Source: Prochlorococcus marinus XMU1406
GTDB taxonomy: Bacteria > Cyanobacteriota > Cyanobacteriia > PCC-6307 > Cyanobiaceae
Assembly (NCBI RefSeq): GCF_017696055.1
Contig: NZ_JAAORG010000003.1
Coordinates: 434,001 to 498,000, forward strand
Length of the DNA: 64,000 bases
Reading direction: 5' to 3'
The position numbers and the translations under genes are program-made. This document shows, one piece after another, positions 39,827-51,253 of this stretch (position 1 is its first letter; each line of letters begins with the position of its first letter). The notes beneath the pieces are model-generated. The model saw only the letters and a list, made by a program, of their open reading frames with translations, did no database searches and was not told the origin of the DNA.

Positions 39827-40276
39827 TTGTACAATTTTGTGTTTGTTGAGAATTTAAAAGAAACTATAAATTTAGGAAAAAAACTCTCACACAAATTAAA
39901 TCCCCAATCAATTGTTTTATTACAGGGTCCTATTGGGGCTGGGAAAACTTCATTTGTGCAAGGGATTGCTCAAGGCTTATCAATCTCTGAGGACATTACA
40001 AGCCCTACATTTGCTTTATCGCATCACTATAACTCTGGAAAAATCCCACTAATTCACCTTGATTTATACAGGTTAGAAAATGTTTCTTCAGCAAAAGAAG
40101 TTTTTTTTTCAGAAGAAGAAGAGGCAATACAAAGACGAGCTATTTTAGTTGTTGAATGGCCAGAATTGGTAGAACCAGTTATTAATAATTTTTGGAAAAT
40201 AGAAATTAGTTACGCAAAAAATTATGGAAGACACTACGAAATAAGAGATCCCAAAAATTTATTAACCTTCTCATAA
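39827..40276 (+). CDS. tsaE: tRNA threonylcarbamoyladenosine biosynthesis ATPase TsaE
   Basis: TsaE is the P-loop ATPase that works with TsaB/TsaD to make t6A37 in tRNA. The 149-residue protein has Walker A LLQGPIGAGKTSFVQGIAQG, followed by ITSPTFALSHHYNSGKIPLI and HLDLYRLE, all typical. No ATG is available; the given start is TTG at 39827, with GTG at 39839 as an alternative. Its 3' end overlaps the convergent PfkB kinase gene by 43 bases, so the last 13 codons are shared on opposite strands. Confidence 0.93.
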   Translation: MYNFVFVENLKETINLGKKLSHKLNPQSIVLLQGPIGAGKTSFVQGIAQGLSISEDITSPTFALSHHYNSGKIPLIHLDLYRLENVSSAKEVFFSEEEEAIQRRAILVVEWPELVEPVINNFWKIEISYAKNYGRHYEIRDPKNLLTFS

Positions 40277-41232
40277 TATGGCTGTTGCTCGATGGCGCCT
40301 TCACCAAGACAAGTTAATAATCCACAAACACCTGCGAACTTAATAAAATCTTCTATCTCTAGTTGCTTTGAAGGATAGCCAAAAGAAATTAATTTTGAAA
40401 TTAAGCCTGCTAAAAAAGCATCGCCTGCACCAGTTGTATCAACAATTTTTTGTGAAGCAGGAATTTCGGTAATTCCCTGTAATCCATTGATATACCATAC
40501 AACGGGATTTTTTCCATCAGTTATTACTACATCTGGTCTGTTAGACAATTGTTGAGATATTAACAAGGGATTTTCATCCTCAAAAAACAAAGTTGCTTCT
40601 TCCTTAGCAAGTTTTAAAACATTTGCATGATTTAAAAATTTCTTTATTAAATTAACTCTCGCGGCTTTACTAATTTCTGATGAAAAACTTGAATGATCCC
40701 AAAAGACCTCTCTCCAATTCAAATCAATGACTATTTTGACTTCAAATTTTTTAGCCTGTTCAAGAAGAAAAAAAATAGTCTCTGCCGATATTGGAGATGA
40801 TAATAAAATCGTTCCCGTAACCAAATATTTTGTTTCTAGAAAAGATTTCTCCAAATTTAAAATTTCTTTTTCAATTAATTTCTTACTAAGAACTTCGTCT
40901 GCAAAGCATGCATGTGAACTTTCCTCAAAGCCTGAAAAAAAACGATCTCCAAATTGATCTCTATCTACATTAACCACGCGAGTAGATGAATCATTATCTA
41001 ATTGCAAGAAATCTAAATTAACGTCCAATTTATTAAATTGCTTAATAAATTTTTTTCCATAATCATCACTACCCAAACATCCTATGAATGTTGAATCAAT
41101 TTTTAATTTTCTTAATGCACAAGCAACATTAGCCGGCGCACCACCCAAAAAATCTGTAAATCCCTGATTTGACTTATTTCTTATTCTGTCTATTAAAGCC
41201 TCTCCAATACATATGACCTTTTTCTTTTTCAT
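40234..41232 (-). CDS. PfkB family sugar kinase (probable fructokinase)
   Basis: This is a 332-residue ribokinase-fold kinase. Signature 1 is FLGGAPANVACALRKLK near the start, and signature 2 is VDTTGAGDAFLAGLISKL with the catalytic Asp. The N-terminus VICIGEALIDRIRNKSNQGF and the overall length resemble bacterial fructokinases, so phosphorylation of fructose or a similar hexose is most likely, but PfkB substrates are hard to call from sequence. It overlaps tsaE convergently by 43 bases. Confidence 0.88.
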   Translation of the reverse strand: MKKKKVICIGEALIDRIRNKSNQGFTDFLGGAPANVACALRKLKIDSTFIGCLGSDDYGKKFIKQFNKLDVNLDFLQLDNDSSTRVVNVDRDQFGDRFFSGFEESSHACFADEVLSKKLIEKEILNLEKSFLETKYLVTGTILLSSPISAETIFFLLEQAKKFEVKIVIDLNWREVFWDHSSFSSEISKAARVNLIKKFLNHANVLKLAKEEATLFFEDENPLLISQQLSNRPDVVITDGKNPVVWYINGLQGITEIPASQKIVDTTGAGDAFLAGLISKLISFGYPSKQLEIEDFIKFAGVCGLLTCLGEGAIEQQPYYEKVNKFLGSLIS

Positions 41233-41321
41233 AAAATGAACGCTTTTTCTTAACTAAGAATAATTTATTAAAAACGAATAATTTTTTTTTGAATTAAAGT
41301 TTAATTAAAAGAATTTTCATA

Positions 41322-42236
41322 GTGTCTTTAAATAAATCTGAAATTTGGGAGTGGAAAAATTGGGAAATTTCTTGGTCTTTATCAAGAGAATCTACTTCTG
41401 AAAAAAATATTAAAATTTTATTAGTTCATGGGTTTGGGGCATCAAAAAACCATTGGAGATATAATCAAGATTTTCTTGGTAAACTTTCTAACTGCTACGC
41501 AATTGACTTATTAGGATTTGGGAAAAGCAGTCAGCCTAGTGCTTTATTAAATTATGAACCTTATAAAGAAAACTCAATTAAATATTCTTTTGACTTATGG
41601 GGTAATCAAATATCAACGTTTTGTGCAGAGGTAATAAAATCTCCTGTTTACTTGGTAGGAAATTCAATTGGTGGTGTTATTGCATTGAAAGCTGCTGAAA
41701 TCCTCAAAGATAGTTGCAAAGGTGTCATTTTGATTGATTGTGCACAAAGAACTATGGATGATAAACGTTTACAAAAAAGTGATATCTTAATGAATCTACT
41801 TAGACCCATCCTTAAAACAATAGTCAGACAAAGAGTAATTAGTAATACACTTTTTACAAGAGCTGCTAATCCAAAAGTTATAAAGAAAATACTTGAACAA
41901 GCCTACCCTTCAGGAAAGAATATCGATAAAGAATTGATTGAAATACTTTATCAACCCTCACAAAGGGAAAACTCTAAAGAAGCATTTCGTGGTTTTATTA
42001 ACTTATTTGATGACTATCTTGCTACTGACCTTTTTGATAAAGTTGATGCCCCCATTCAATTAATTTGGGGAGAAAAAGATCCTTGGGAATCTTTAAATGA
42101 AGCAAAAGAGTGGAAGAAAGAATTCAAAAATATTAAGAGATTAGATATTATTAATGGGGCTGGTCATTGTCCTCATGATGAAGAACCTGAAAAAACAAAT
42201 AAATTAATAAATGAATTTATTCAAGAAACAAAATAA
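41322..42236 (+). CDS. Alpha/beta hydrolase (paralogue of the 12858-13757 gene)
   Basis: The 304-residue alpha/beta hydrolase has LLVHGFGASKNHWRYN, the nucleophile elbow VGNSIGGVIALKAA, a late Asp in LIWGEKDPWESL and the catalytic His in GAGHCPHDEEPEKTNK. The start is GTG at 41322. Its motif spelling is almost the same as in the hydrolase at 12858-13757, pointing to a duplicated family. The substrate is unknown. The 3' end overlaps the convergent sigma-factor gene by 16 bases. Confidence 0.9.
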   Translation: MSLNKSEIWEWKNWEISWSLSRESTSEKNIKILLVHGFGASKNHWRYNQDFLGKLSNCYAIDLLGFGKSSQPSALLNYEPYKENSIKYSFDLWGNQISTFCAEVIKSPVYLVGNSIGGVIALKAAEILKDSCKGVILIDCAQRTMDDKRLQKSDILMNLLRPILKTIVRQRVISNTLFTRAANPKVIKKILEQAYPSGKNIDKELIEILYQPSQRENSKEAFRGFINLFDDYLATDLFDKVDAPIQLIWGEKDPWESLNEAKEWKKEFKNIKRLDIINGAGHCPHDEEPEKTNKLINEFIQETK

Positions 42237-43222
42237 GCTTCGACATTATCACTAAGTCTTCTCAAGCCTCTTAATCCATCTCTTTCTAGGTTTCTTACTC
42301 GATCTCTGCTTATCCCTAGTACCCTTCCTATCCCTGTAAGAGACATTGGCTCATCGCCATCCATTCCGTATCTCATCCTTAAAACTCTACATTGCAGATC
42401 AGGTAATTGATGTAAAAGAGAATGCAAATCACCTCTCATACAATCCATCTCTATTTGTTCGTCTGGCAAATCCTCGCCCCCTGCCAGTAAATCTAACAAA
42501 ACAGTGTCTTCACCATCACCAACTTTAGTTTCAAGACTGACTGGCTGCCCAGCTTTACACATTAAATCTTTAACGTCATCTTCGGGAAGCTCTACGTATT
42601 TCGCAAGCTCGCTTACAGTTGGAGTTCTAGACATTTCTTGACTGAGCTCTCTTTGACCTTTTTTTAACTTATTCAACATTTCAGTTATATGAATTGGCAG
42701 CCTTATTGCCCGACTTTTTTCAGCTATTGCTCTTGTAATACCTTGCCTAATCCACCAATATGCATATGTTGAAAACTTGTATCCTCTGGCCGGATCAAAT
42801 TTTTCAACTCCCCTCACTAGTCCTATAGTTCCCTCCTGAATTAAGTCCAAAAGTTCCATATTTCTTTTTGTATATTTTTTTGCAACACTTACAACCAATC
42901 TTAAGTTAGCTGCAACCATCCTTTCTTTAGCTCTCTGTCCAGCTCTCAATCTTTTTTTTATTATTGACGTAGATAAGTCTAATTTATTTGATAAATCATC
43001 AATACTAGGCTTATCTCCTGTAAATTCAATAATTTCCAATTCTGCTCTTTCAACTTCCATGTACTCTTGAACTTGTCGACCTAGAGTAATTTCTTGCTCA
43101 TGCGAGAGTAAAGGAACTCTTCCAATATCCCTTAAGTATGATCGAACAAGATCTACATCATTACTAGCTTTTATAGTTGCGATTGATGCTAATTTATTTT
43201 CACTTATTGTTTCAGAAGACAT
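42221..43222 (-). CDS. Group 2 RNA polymerase sigma factor (RpoD-like, nonessential type)
   Basis: This is a sigma-70 group 2 factor that redirects RNA polymerase, probably under stress or light change. The start is set at 43222 (MSSETISENKLASIATIKAS); the frame opens 33 bases earlier. Region 1.2 is VRSYLRDIGRVPLLSHEQEI, region 2 is DLIQEGTIGLVRGVEKFDPA with FSTYAYWWIRQGITRAI, and region 4 ends LTGIGRVLGISRDRVRNLER. A long region 1.1 is absent, which separates it from the primary sigma factor. It is 100 bases downstream of mgtE on the same strand. Confidence 0.93.
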   Translation of the reverse strand: MSSETISENKLASIATIKASNDVDLVRSYLRDIGRVPLLSHEQEITLGRQVQEYMEVERAELEIIEFTGDKPSIDDLSNKLDLSTSIIKKRLRAGQRAKERMVAANLRLVVSVAKKYTKRNMELLDLIQEGTIGLVRGVEKFDPARGYKFSTYAYWWIRQGITRAIAEKSRAIRLPIHITEMLNKLKKGQRELSQEMSRTPTVSELAKYVELPEDDVKDLMCKAGQPVSLETKVGDGEDTVLLDLLAGGEDLPDEQIEMDCMRGDLHSLLHQLPDLQCRVLRMRYGMDGDEPMSLTGIGRVLGISRDRVRNLERDGLRGLRRLSDNVEAYFVS

Positions 43223-43322
43223 GAAGATTAAATGTTGTTTTGTAAACAATACCATTAAGAAATGTAAAGTTAAACAAAAAAATCCACATTTTTACAAAAA
43301 TGAGAATAAATACCTAGTCAAT

Positions 43323-44729
43323 TCAGACTAATGAAGAGCTTAATAGCCATTTTGCCGTACTGAGATAAATAAATACACCAGCAATATCAGTGACAGTTGT
43401 AATAAAAGGAGAAGACATTAAAGCTGGATCCAATTTCATTCTGTCAAACAACAAAGGGAGGATCGCTCCTGTTGTAGCAGCTAAAGTTGTTATAGATATT
43501 AAACTTATCCCCACCGCAGAGGCGATCAAAGGTCCTTCTCCTTGCCACCAAGCGAAGGGAAATACTACAAGCATCATTAAAACTCCTAAAAGAGCGCCTG
43601 TTATTGCCTCCTTAAATACTGCCTTAATTGCACCAAGAGACTTCAATTTTTGAGTACTTAAACCTCTAATGACAACCGTTGAACTTTGAGCTCCAACATT
43701 TCCCCCAGTGCCTATAAGAAGTGGAATAAATGCAGCTAATAAAACTATTTCCTTTAATATTTGGTCATTCATAGCTATAACTTTTGTCGTTAAACCATTT
43801 GCAAAAACCAAAATTAATAACCATAAAATTCTTCTTCGAGCAATCGTAAACAAACTACTTTGGAAATAATCATCTTCATCTCCAGGTTGTACTGCCCCTG
43901 CTGCATAAATATCTCTTGTAGCTTCTTGTTCTATAACATCAATTAAATCATCGACAGTTACTATCCCAACAAGTCTTTTTTCTCTATCAACAACCGGGAG
44001 TGCTAAAAAATCATATCTTTGTATTGCTCGAGCAACCTCTTCTTGATTCGTATTGGTAGAAATATTAACTACATCTCTTGTCATAACGTCTCCAATTGGC
44101 TTAGAAGGATCAGCAGTTACAAGGTCTCTTAAAGAAAGAATACCAGTTAAATGTCTTTCTTTATCTGTAACGTATAGGCTATAGATAGTTTCAGTAAATG
44201 GAGCTCTTTTTCTAACTATGGCAAGAGCCTCAGATGCTGTTTGCATCTCTTTAAGATCTATAAATTCAGTTGTCATTAATCTTCCAGCAGTTTCAGGCTC
44301 ATATCCAAGTAATTCAGCTGTTACTTTTCTTTCACCAGGACTAAGAGCAGATAGAAATTTGCGTACAACTTTTGCAGGTAATTCATCAAAGAGTTGAACC
44401 CTATCATCAGGAGACATTTTTTCAACGATTTCTAAAACTTCTCCTGAACGAAGTCTTTCTAATAAAGTTTGCTGAACTACTGGATCTAAATATTCATAAA
44501 CCTCAATTGCTTCATTTTTCTTTAATAATCGAAATGCTAATGCCTGCAATATTTGTGGAAGGCTTCCAATAGCATCTGCAATATCAACCGGTTGAGAAGG
44601 CTCTAAAAGCAGCTTTGCCTCATCATAATTTCCCGCGATAAGCAATTCTTCAAGTTGTATAGTAATGTTTTCTCGTGTACTTAAATCAGTAGATAAGGAT
44701 GTAACTGTTTCAAGATTATTTTCCTTCAT
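43323..44729 (-). CDS. mgtE: Magnesium transporter MgtE
   Basis: MgtE is a Mg2+-gated magnesium channel. The 468-residue protein has the N-terminal helical domain (LLERLRSGEVLEIVEKMSPD), two CBS domains from about residue 150 (TEFIDLKEMQTASEALAIVR, MTRDVVNISTNTNQEEVARA), a connecting helix, and about five membrane helices including the conserved IGTGGNVGAQSSTVVIRGLS. Length and order are normal. It lies between a crcB pair and the sigma-factor gene. Confidence 0.96.
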   Translation of the reverse strand: MKENNLETVTSLSTDLSTRENITIQLEELLIAGNYDEAKLLLEPSQPVDIADAIGSLPQILQALAFRLLKKNEAIEVYEYLDPVVQQTLLERLRSGEVLEIVEKMSPDDRVQLFDELPAKVVRKFLSALSPGERKVTAELLGYEPETAGRLMTTEFIDLKEMQTASEALAIVRKRAPFTETIYSLYVTDKERHLTGILSLRDLVTADPSKPIGDVMTRDVVNISTNTNQEEVARAIQRYDFLALPVVDREKRLVGIVTVDDLIDVIEQEATRDIYAAGAVQPGDEDDYFQSSLFTIARRRILWLLILVFANGLTTKVIAMNDQILKEIVLLAAFIPLLIGTGGNVGAQSSTVVIRGLSTQKLKSLGAIKAVFKEAITGALLGVLMMLVVFPFAWWQGEGPLIASAVGISLISITTLAATTGAILPLLFDRMKLDPALMSSPFITTVTDIAGVFIYLSTAKWLLSSSLV

Positions 44730-44772
44730 AAATATAATCCCTGTTCAAAGTAACAACACTATTATATGAAAT

Positions 44773-45102
44773 CTAAGTAATTTTTCTACTTATCCAGAAC
44801 CCGCAAAACATTGTGAATAAATTTACAATAATGATTAAATTAAAAAAAATTATAAATCTTATCCAATCCCCTTGATTAAAAATTTTGTACAAAAAATATA
44901 TAAATCCGCTAAATGATGTAAAGCAAGAAAAAAAACCACTGAATAAAATTTTTTTTATTGAATTACTTAATCTTTTACTGATAAAAAAACCCACCATAAA
45001 TGATCCAATTATTGAAATAATAAAGTTATTATTTATAAATAATCTCAGGAAAGTTGCCAAGTAGGCAGCCAAAAGAACATAAATAAAATTATTTATTTTC
45101 AC
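44773..45102 (-). CDS. crcB: CrcB/Fluc-type fluoride channel subunit (second of a pair)
   Basis: This small membrane protein of about 109 residues has four hydrophobic helices. INNNFIISIIGSFMVGFF and SGFFSCFTSFSGFIYFLY match the two Fluc motifs (normally a G-rich start, N in TM2 and a T/S-rich break in TM3). The frame opens at 45138, but the preferred start is GTG at 45102, giving a 4-base GTGA overlap with the stop of the upstream crcB. It probably pairs with that protein to export fluoride. Confidence 0.84.
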   Translation of the reverse strand: MKINNFIYVLLAAYLATFLRLFINNNFIISIIGSFMVGFFISKRLSNSIKKILFSGFFSCFTSFSGFIYFLYKIFNQGDWIRFIIFFNLIIIVNLFTMFCGFWISRKIT

Positions 45103-45470
45103 TTCAAAAAAAATTGAATAAGAAAATAACCAAAACAAAAGAATAAGAAAGTAAAAATTATCACTTCAATGTAGTGGAAAAATAATCTTAAGAATTGTCT
45201 CTTTTTAAATAGGATAAATAGTTGATATATAAAGGAAGAAAATGTACTAAAACATCCTAAAAAACCGCTATAAAATAACACTAATATTTCGTTATTAATA
45301 AAATTTAATGCTATTAAAATTCCTAAAAAAAAAGATGATAAAAAATTTACTATTGAAGTATATTGAATATTAAAACCTATACTTTTTTTAAAATTATTCT
45401 TTATGGATATTCTCAGTATTAATCCTAAAGTGCTGCCAAGTAAAATAATAACTATTGAACTAAAATCCAA
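45099..45470 (-). CDS. crcB: CrcB/Fluc-type fluoride channel subunit (first of a pair)
   Basis: The 123-residue membrane protein has four helices. ILLGSTLGLILRISIKNNFK, TSIVNFLSSFFLGILIALNF and GFLGCFSTFSSFIYQLFILF carry the Fluc signature residues (Arg in TM1, Asn in TM2, the FSTFSS break in TM3). It precedes a second, divergent CrcB gene with a GTGA overlap and follows the SH3-like gene by 3 bases in the gyrB operon. Cyanobacteria and others can use two different CrcB chains. Confidence 0.86.
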   Translation of the reverse strand: MDFSSIVIILLGSTLGLILRISIKNNFKKSIGFNIQYTSIVNFLSSFFLGILIALNFINNEILVLFYSGFLGCFSTFSSFIYQLFILFKKRQFLRLFFHYIEVIIFTFLFFCFGYFLIQFFLK

Positions 45471-45473
45471 AAT

Positions 45474-47767
<2,294 letters not shown>

Positions 47768-47917
47768 TTAATATAAAAAAAATATTAAACTTTTAAAATG
47801 TTATTTTTAAAAGGTCTTTCATTAAACTTACCACTGCAATAAGATAAAGGCTCGAAGTCAATGAAAAATTTAATCACTTTCATTATATAGCTAATATTTT
47901 TTTCTTCAAAAATTCAT

Positions 47918-48817
47918 ATGTCTTCATATCCGCCTCGTGTAATAACTTTAATTGGGCCTACTGCAAGTGGCAAAACAGAATTAGCTATTGAAATTGCAGA
48001 ATATTTTAAAACTCGTATACACAACATCGATTCAAGGCAAATTTATAAGTCAATGGATATTGGAACAGCCAAGCCATCTAAAAACCAGCAAAAACGAATA
48101 AAACATTTTTTAATAGATATTGAAGAGCCAATCCATCAAATTAATGTAAAACAATTTCAAGAAATTGCCCAAAAATCAATAAAAAGAGAAATTAGACAAA
48201 ATAATCTCCCTTTTCTTGTTGGAGGGAGTGGGTTGTATATGAACTCAATAACAAAAGGTTTTTTTGCACCAGATGTCCCTCCTCAAAATAATTTGAGACA
48301 ACAATTAGAAGAACTTGGTCAGAAAAAATGTTGGGAAATTTTAAAAAATTGTGATCCATTATCAACAAAAAAAATCAATTTTGCTGATCAAATTAGAACA
48401 ATAAGAGCTATAGAAGTCTTCTACGTAACAGGTAAACCTTTGTCAACTCTTAAAGTTCAAAAACCACCTGACTGGAGAATATTAGAGCTTGGATTAGATA
48501 GAGATAATTTAAAAGAAAGAATTTTACAAAGAACAAAAAATATGTTTTCATCTGGAATTATTGAGGAGACGAACGATCTTATCTCTAAATACGGATTTGA
48601 TTTGCCAATACTAGAAACCATTGGTTATCGGGAAGCTAAGGATGTTTTAAAAAACAATTCGACATTTGACAAAGCGATTGAGTTAACTACGACAAAAACG
48701 ATCCAATTTGCCAAAAGACAAAAAACATGGTTTCGCAATAAAAATAATCCTCTTTGGCTGAATAACAAAAACCTACTAAAAGATGCAATAATTAAAATAG
48801 AGTCTTTTTTAAGCTAA
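47918..48817 (+). CDS. miaA: tRNA dimethylallyltransferase MiaA
   Basis: MiaA adds a dimethylallyl group to A37 of tRNAs that read UNN codons. The 299-residue protein has the P-loop [20 protein letters not shown] (residues 11-30), the substrate motif [37 protein letters not shown], and the C-terminal [16 protein letters not shown]. It is divergent from gyrB across 150 A+T-rich bases and is followed by infC 53 bases later on the same strand. Confidence 0.97.
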   Translation: MSSYPPRVITLIGPTASGKTELAIEIAEYFKTRIHNIDSRQIYKSMDIGTAKPSKNQQKRIKHFLIDIEEPIHQINVKQFQEIAQKSIKREIRQNNLPFLVGGSGLYMNSITKGFFAPDVPPQNNLRQQLEELGQKKCWEILKNCDPLSTKKINFADQIRTIRAIEVFYVTGKPLSTLKVQKPPDWRILELGLDRDNLKERILQRTKNMFSSGIIEETNDLISKYGFDLPILETIGYREAKDVLKNNSTFDKAIELTTTKTIQFAKRQKTWFRNKNNPLWLNNKNLLKDAIIKIESFLS

Positions 48818-48870
48818 CTTTATAAAAATAGATTTTGTTCATCATCCAATCAATTTATTAAATTAACTGA

Positions 48871-49443
48871 ATGCCACCACGCCCACGCTTTGATCGCCGA
48901 GCTCCCGTTAGAGAGCTACCAAATATAAATGAAAGAATAAAATACCCTCAATTGAGAGTCGTTGATTCAGATGGGAAACAATTAGGTGTTATAGATAGAT
49001 TAAAAGCATTAGAAATAGCATCTCAAAGAGAACTTGATTTAGTTTTGGTGAGCGAAAAAGCAAATCCTCCTGTTTGTAGAATAATGGACTACGGAAAATA
49101 TAAATTTGAACAAGAAAAGAAAGCTAAAGAAGCAAAGAAAAAGTCACATCAAACAGAAGTTAAAGAAGTAAAAATGAGGTACAAAATTGACAAGCATGAT
49201 TATGATGTCCGCATAGGTCAAGCTACTAAATTTTTAAAATCGGGAGACAAAGTAAAATGTACCGTAATTTTTAGGGGTAGAGAAATTCAACACTCAAATT
49301 TAGCCGAAACACTTCTTTTAAAAATGGCTGATGATTTAGAAGAGCAATCAGAAGTTCAACAAAAACCAAAAAGAGAAGGGAGAAACATGATTATGTTTTT
49401 AAGCCCTCGAAAAACTCCTCTAATAAAAAAAGATGATGGGTGA
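48871..49443 (+). CDS. infC: Translation initiation factor IF-3
   Basis: IF-3 binds the 30S subunit and checks start codons. The 190-residue product has the N-domain [20 protein letters not shown], the linker [20 protein letters not shown] and the C-domain with [20 protein letters not shown] and [20 protein letters not shown]. The most plausible start here is ATG ([17 protein letters not shown]) rather than the rare ATT used by enterobacterial infC. The basic N-terminal tail is as in other cyanobacteria. Confidence 0.97.
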   Translation: MPPRPRFDRRAPVRELPNINERIKYPQLRVVDSDGKQLGVIDRLKALEIASQRELDLVLVSEKANPPVCRIMDYGKYKFEQEKKAKEAKKKSHQTEVKEVKMRYKIDKHDYDVRIGQATKFLKSGDKVKCTVIFRGREIQHSNLAETLLLKMADDLEEQSEVQQKPKREGRNMIMFLSPRKTPLIKKDDG

Positions 49444-49517
49444 AAACTATTATCAAAAAATATGACGAATGTTAAAGTGTCACTATGGATAAAATAAATT
49501 AGTCAGGGTTTTAAAAA

Positions 49518-50504
49518 GTGAGATTCCATATTCAACAAGAAAGTGATATCCCAGCATCGACTCAACTTTATAATCAAATTTGTTTTGCAATTGCTGCAAG
49601 ACACTATCCTCCCGGACACAGACTTCCCAGTACAAGGCAACTTGCAATGCAGACTGGACTCCACCGAAATACTATAAGCAAAGTATATAGACAACTGGAA
49701 ATAGATGGAGTAGTTGAAGCAATAGCTGGATCAGGGATTTATGTAAGAGATAATCTTACTAAAAGAGAATTTAAAAAATCAGTTTACTCAAAAGATAAAA
49801 AAAGTAAACCACCAGATCAAGAAGCAAAGAAGGTAATTGACAACTTGATCAATCTTGGATGCACTTTACAAGAAACGAGAGATATATTGACCAATGAAAT
49901 TGATTGGCGTATAAAGTGCGGATCAAGAATCATAGTCAGTACTCCTAGAGAAGATATTGGCGCTTCTATGTTAATAGCAGAAGACCTTTCCACAACAGTT
50001 AATGTACCTGTTGAGGTTGTTCCCATGGAAGAATTAGAAAAAGTTTTGAGTAATTCAAATAGTGGTACGATTGTCACAAGCAGGTATTTTTTACAGCCTC
50101 TAGAAAAAGTTGCTAAACAGCATGGGGTTCGAGCTATTGCAGTCGACTTGAGCGACTTTCAAAAGGAATTAAAAATTCTCAAAGAATTAAATGCTGGAAG
50201 TTGTGTAGGTATTGTTAGCATAAGTCCTGGTTTATTGAGAGCAGCAGAAGTGATTATACACAGTATGCGAGGTAATGAATTAATGCTAATGACAGCAATC
50301 TCAGACAATAACAGTAGATTACTATCACTCTTAAAAGCTTCGAACCATATAGTGTGTGATGGACCTAGTTTATCAGTTGTAGAAAACACATTATTAAAAA
50401 ATCGTTCTCAGTTAATGAGATTACCTCAAATAATATGTGCTAAAAATTATTTAAGTATAGAAACAATAAATCAATTAAAAAAAGAAATAGGAGTTATTAA
50501 TTAG
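49518..50504 (+). CDS. GntR family transcriptional regulator
   Basis: The N-terminal 70 residues form a winged helix-turn-helix of the GntR family: DIPASTQLYNQICFAIAARH, YPPGHRLPSTRQLAMQTGLH and RNTISKVYRQLEIDGVVEAI. The remaining 250 residues are a large C-terminal domain with a Rossmann-like pattern (VSTPREDIGASMLIAEDLST, GVRAIAVDLSDFQKELKILK), different from the usual FadR or UTRA domains. The ligand is unknown. The start is GTG at 49518. It is 6 bases upstream of cysE, so control of sulfur/cysteine synthesis is a possible but untested role. Confidence 0.87.
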   Translation: MRFHIQQESDIPASTQLYNQICFAIAARHYPPGHRLPSTRQLAMQTGLHRNTISKVYRQLEIDGVVEAIAGSGIYVRDNLTKREFKKSVYSKDKKSKPPDQEAKKVIDNLINLGCTLQETRDILTNEIDWRIKCGSRIIVSTPREDIGASMLIAEDLSTTVNVPVEVVPMEELEKVLSNSNSGTIVTSRYFLQPLEKVAKQHGVRAIAVDLSDFQKELKILKELNAGSCVGIVSISPGLLRAAEVIIHSMRGNELMLMTAISDNNSRLLSLLKASNHIVCDGPSLSVVENTLLKNRSQLMRLPQIICAKNYLSIETINQLKKEIGVIN

Positions 50505-50510
50505 ACAAAG

Positions 50511-51245
50511 ATGCTAAGAACTTTAAAATCAGATATAGAAATTATCAGAGAGAGAGATCCTGCCGCTAGAGGAATAATAGAGATATTTCTTTGCTACCCG
50601 GGCTTTCAATCAATAGTTATTCATAGGTTTACGCATAAATTATGGAAATTAAATATTCCTTTGATTCCACGTTTGTTAAGTCATACCAATAGGCTAATAA
50701 CAGGCATTGAAATACATCCTGGAGCTAAAATTGGTAAACGGGTTTTTATAGATCATGGAATGGGAGTTGTAATTGGAGAAACAGCGGAGATAGGAAATAA
50801 TTGTCTTCTATATCAGGGGGTTACATTAGGAGGTACTGGCAAAAGTCATGGGAAAAGACACCCCACCTTAATGGAAAATGTTGTAGTTGGGGCAGGTGCA
50901 AAAGTTCTTGGATCTATTACAGTAGGCTCTAATACACGTATTGGTGCAGGTTCAGTAGTTGTTCGGAATGTTGAAGGGAATAGTACAGTGGTTGGCGTTC
51001 CTGGCAGAGTCGTACATCAAAGTGGTGTAAAAGTGAACCCATTAGCTCACTCTGCTTTGCCAGATGCAGAAGCTAATGTGATAAAAAATTTAATGGATAG
51101 AATAGACCTCCTTGAAAATCAAATTCTTAAATTACAAAAAACTCTTAAATGTTTAGTTAACTCAGAATCCATTGATATCTCTAAACTAGGTGACGCTCAA
51201 AATCTTAAAGATAAAGAAATTATAGAATTTATTGGAGATGATTAA
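50511..51245 (+). CDS. cysE: Serine O-acetyltransferase
   Basis: CysE makes O-acetylserine for cysteine synthesis. The 244-residue protein has the N-terminal helical domain (SDIEIIRERDPAARGIIEIF) and the left-handed beta-helix hexapeptide repeats (IEIHPGAKIGKRVFIDHGMG, VVIGETAEIGNNCLLYQGVT, LGGTGKSHGKRHPTLMENVV). The catalytic His is in FIDHGMG. A helical tail follows. It is 6 bases after the GntR gene and 8 bases from the convergent secA stop. Confidence 0.97.
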   Translation: MLRTLKSDIEIIRERDPAARGIIEIFLCYPGFQSIVIHRFTHKLWKLNIPLIPRLLSHTNRLITGIEIHPGAKIGKRVFIDHGMGVVIGETAEIGNNCLLYQGVTLGGTGKSHGKRHPTLMENVVVGAGAKVLGSITVGSNTRIGAGSVVVRNVEGNSTVVGVPGRVVHQSGVKVNPLAHSALPDAEANVIKNLMDRIDLLENQILKLQKTLKCLVNSESIDISKLGDAQNLKDKEIIEFIGDD

Positions 51246-51253
51246 GTCTTTAT

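Noticed and set aside
43223-43255. 11-residue extension of the sigma factor
   Set aside because: MSSETISENK at 43222 is the usual type of start for this family and has better spacing.
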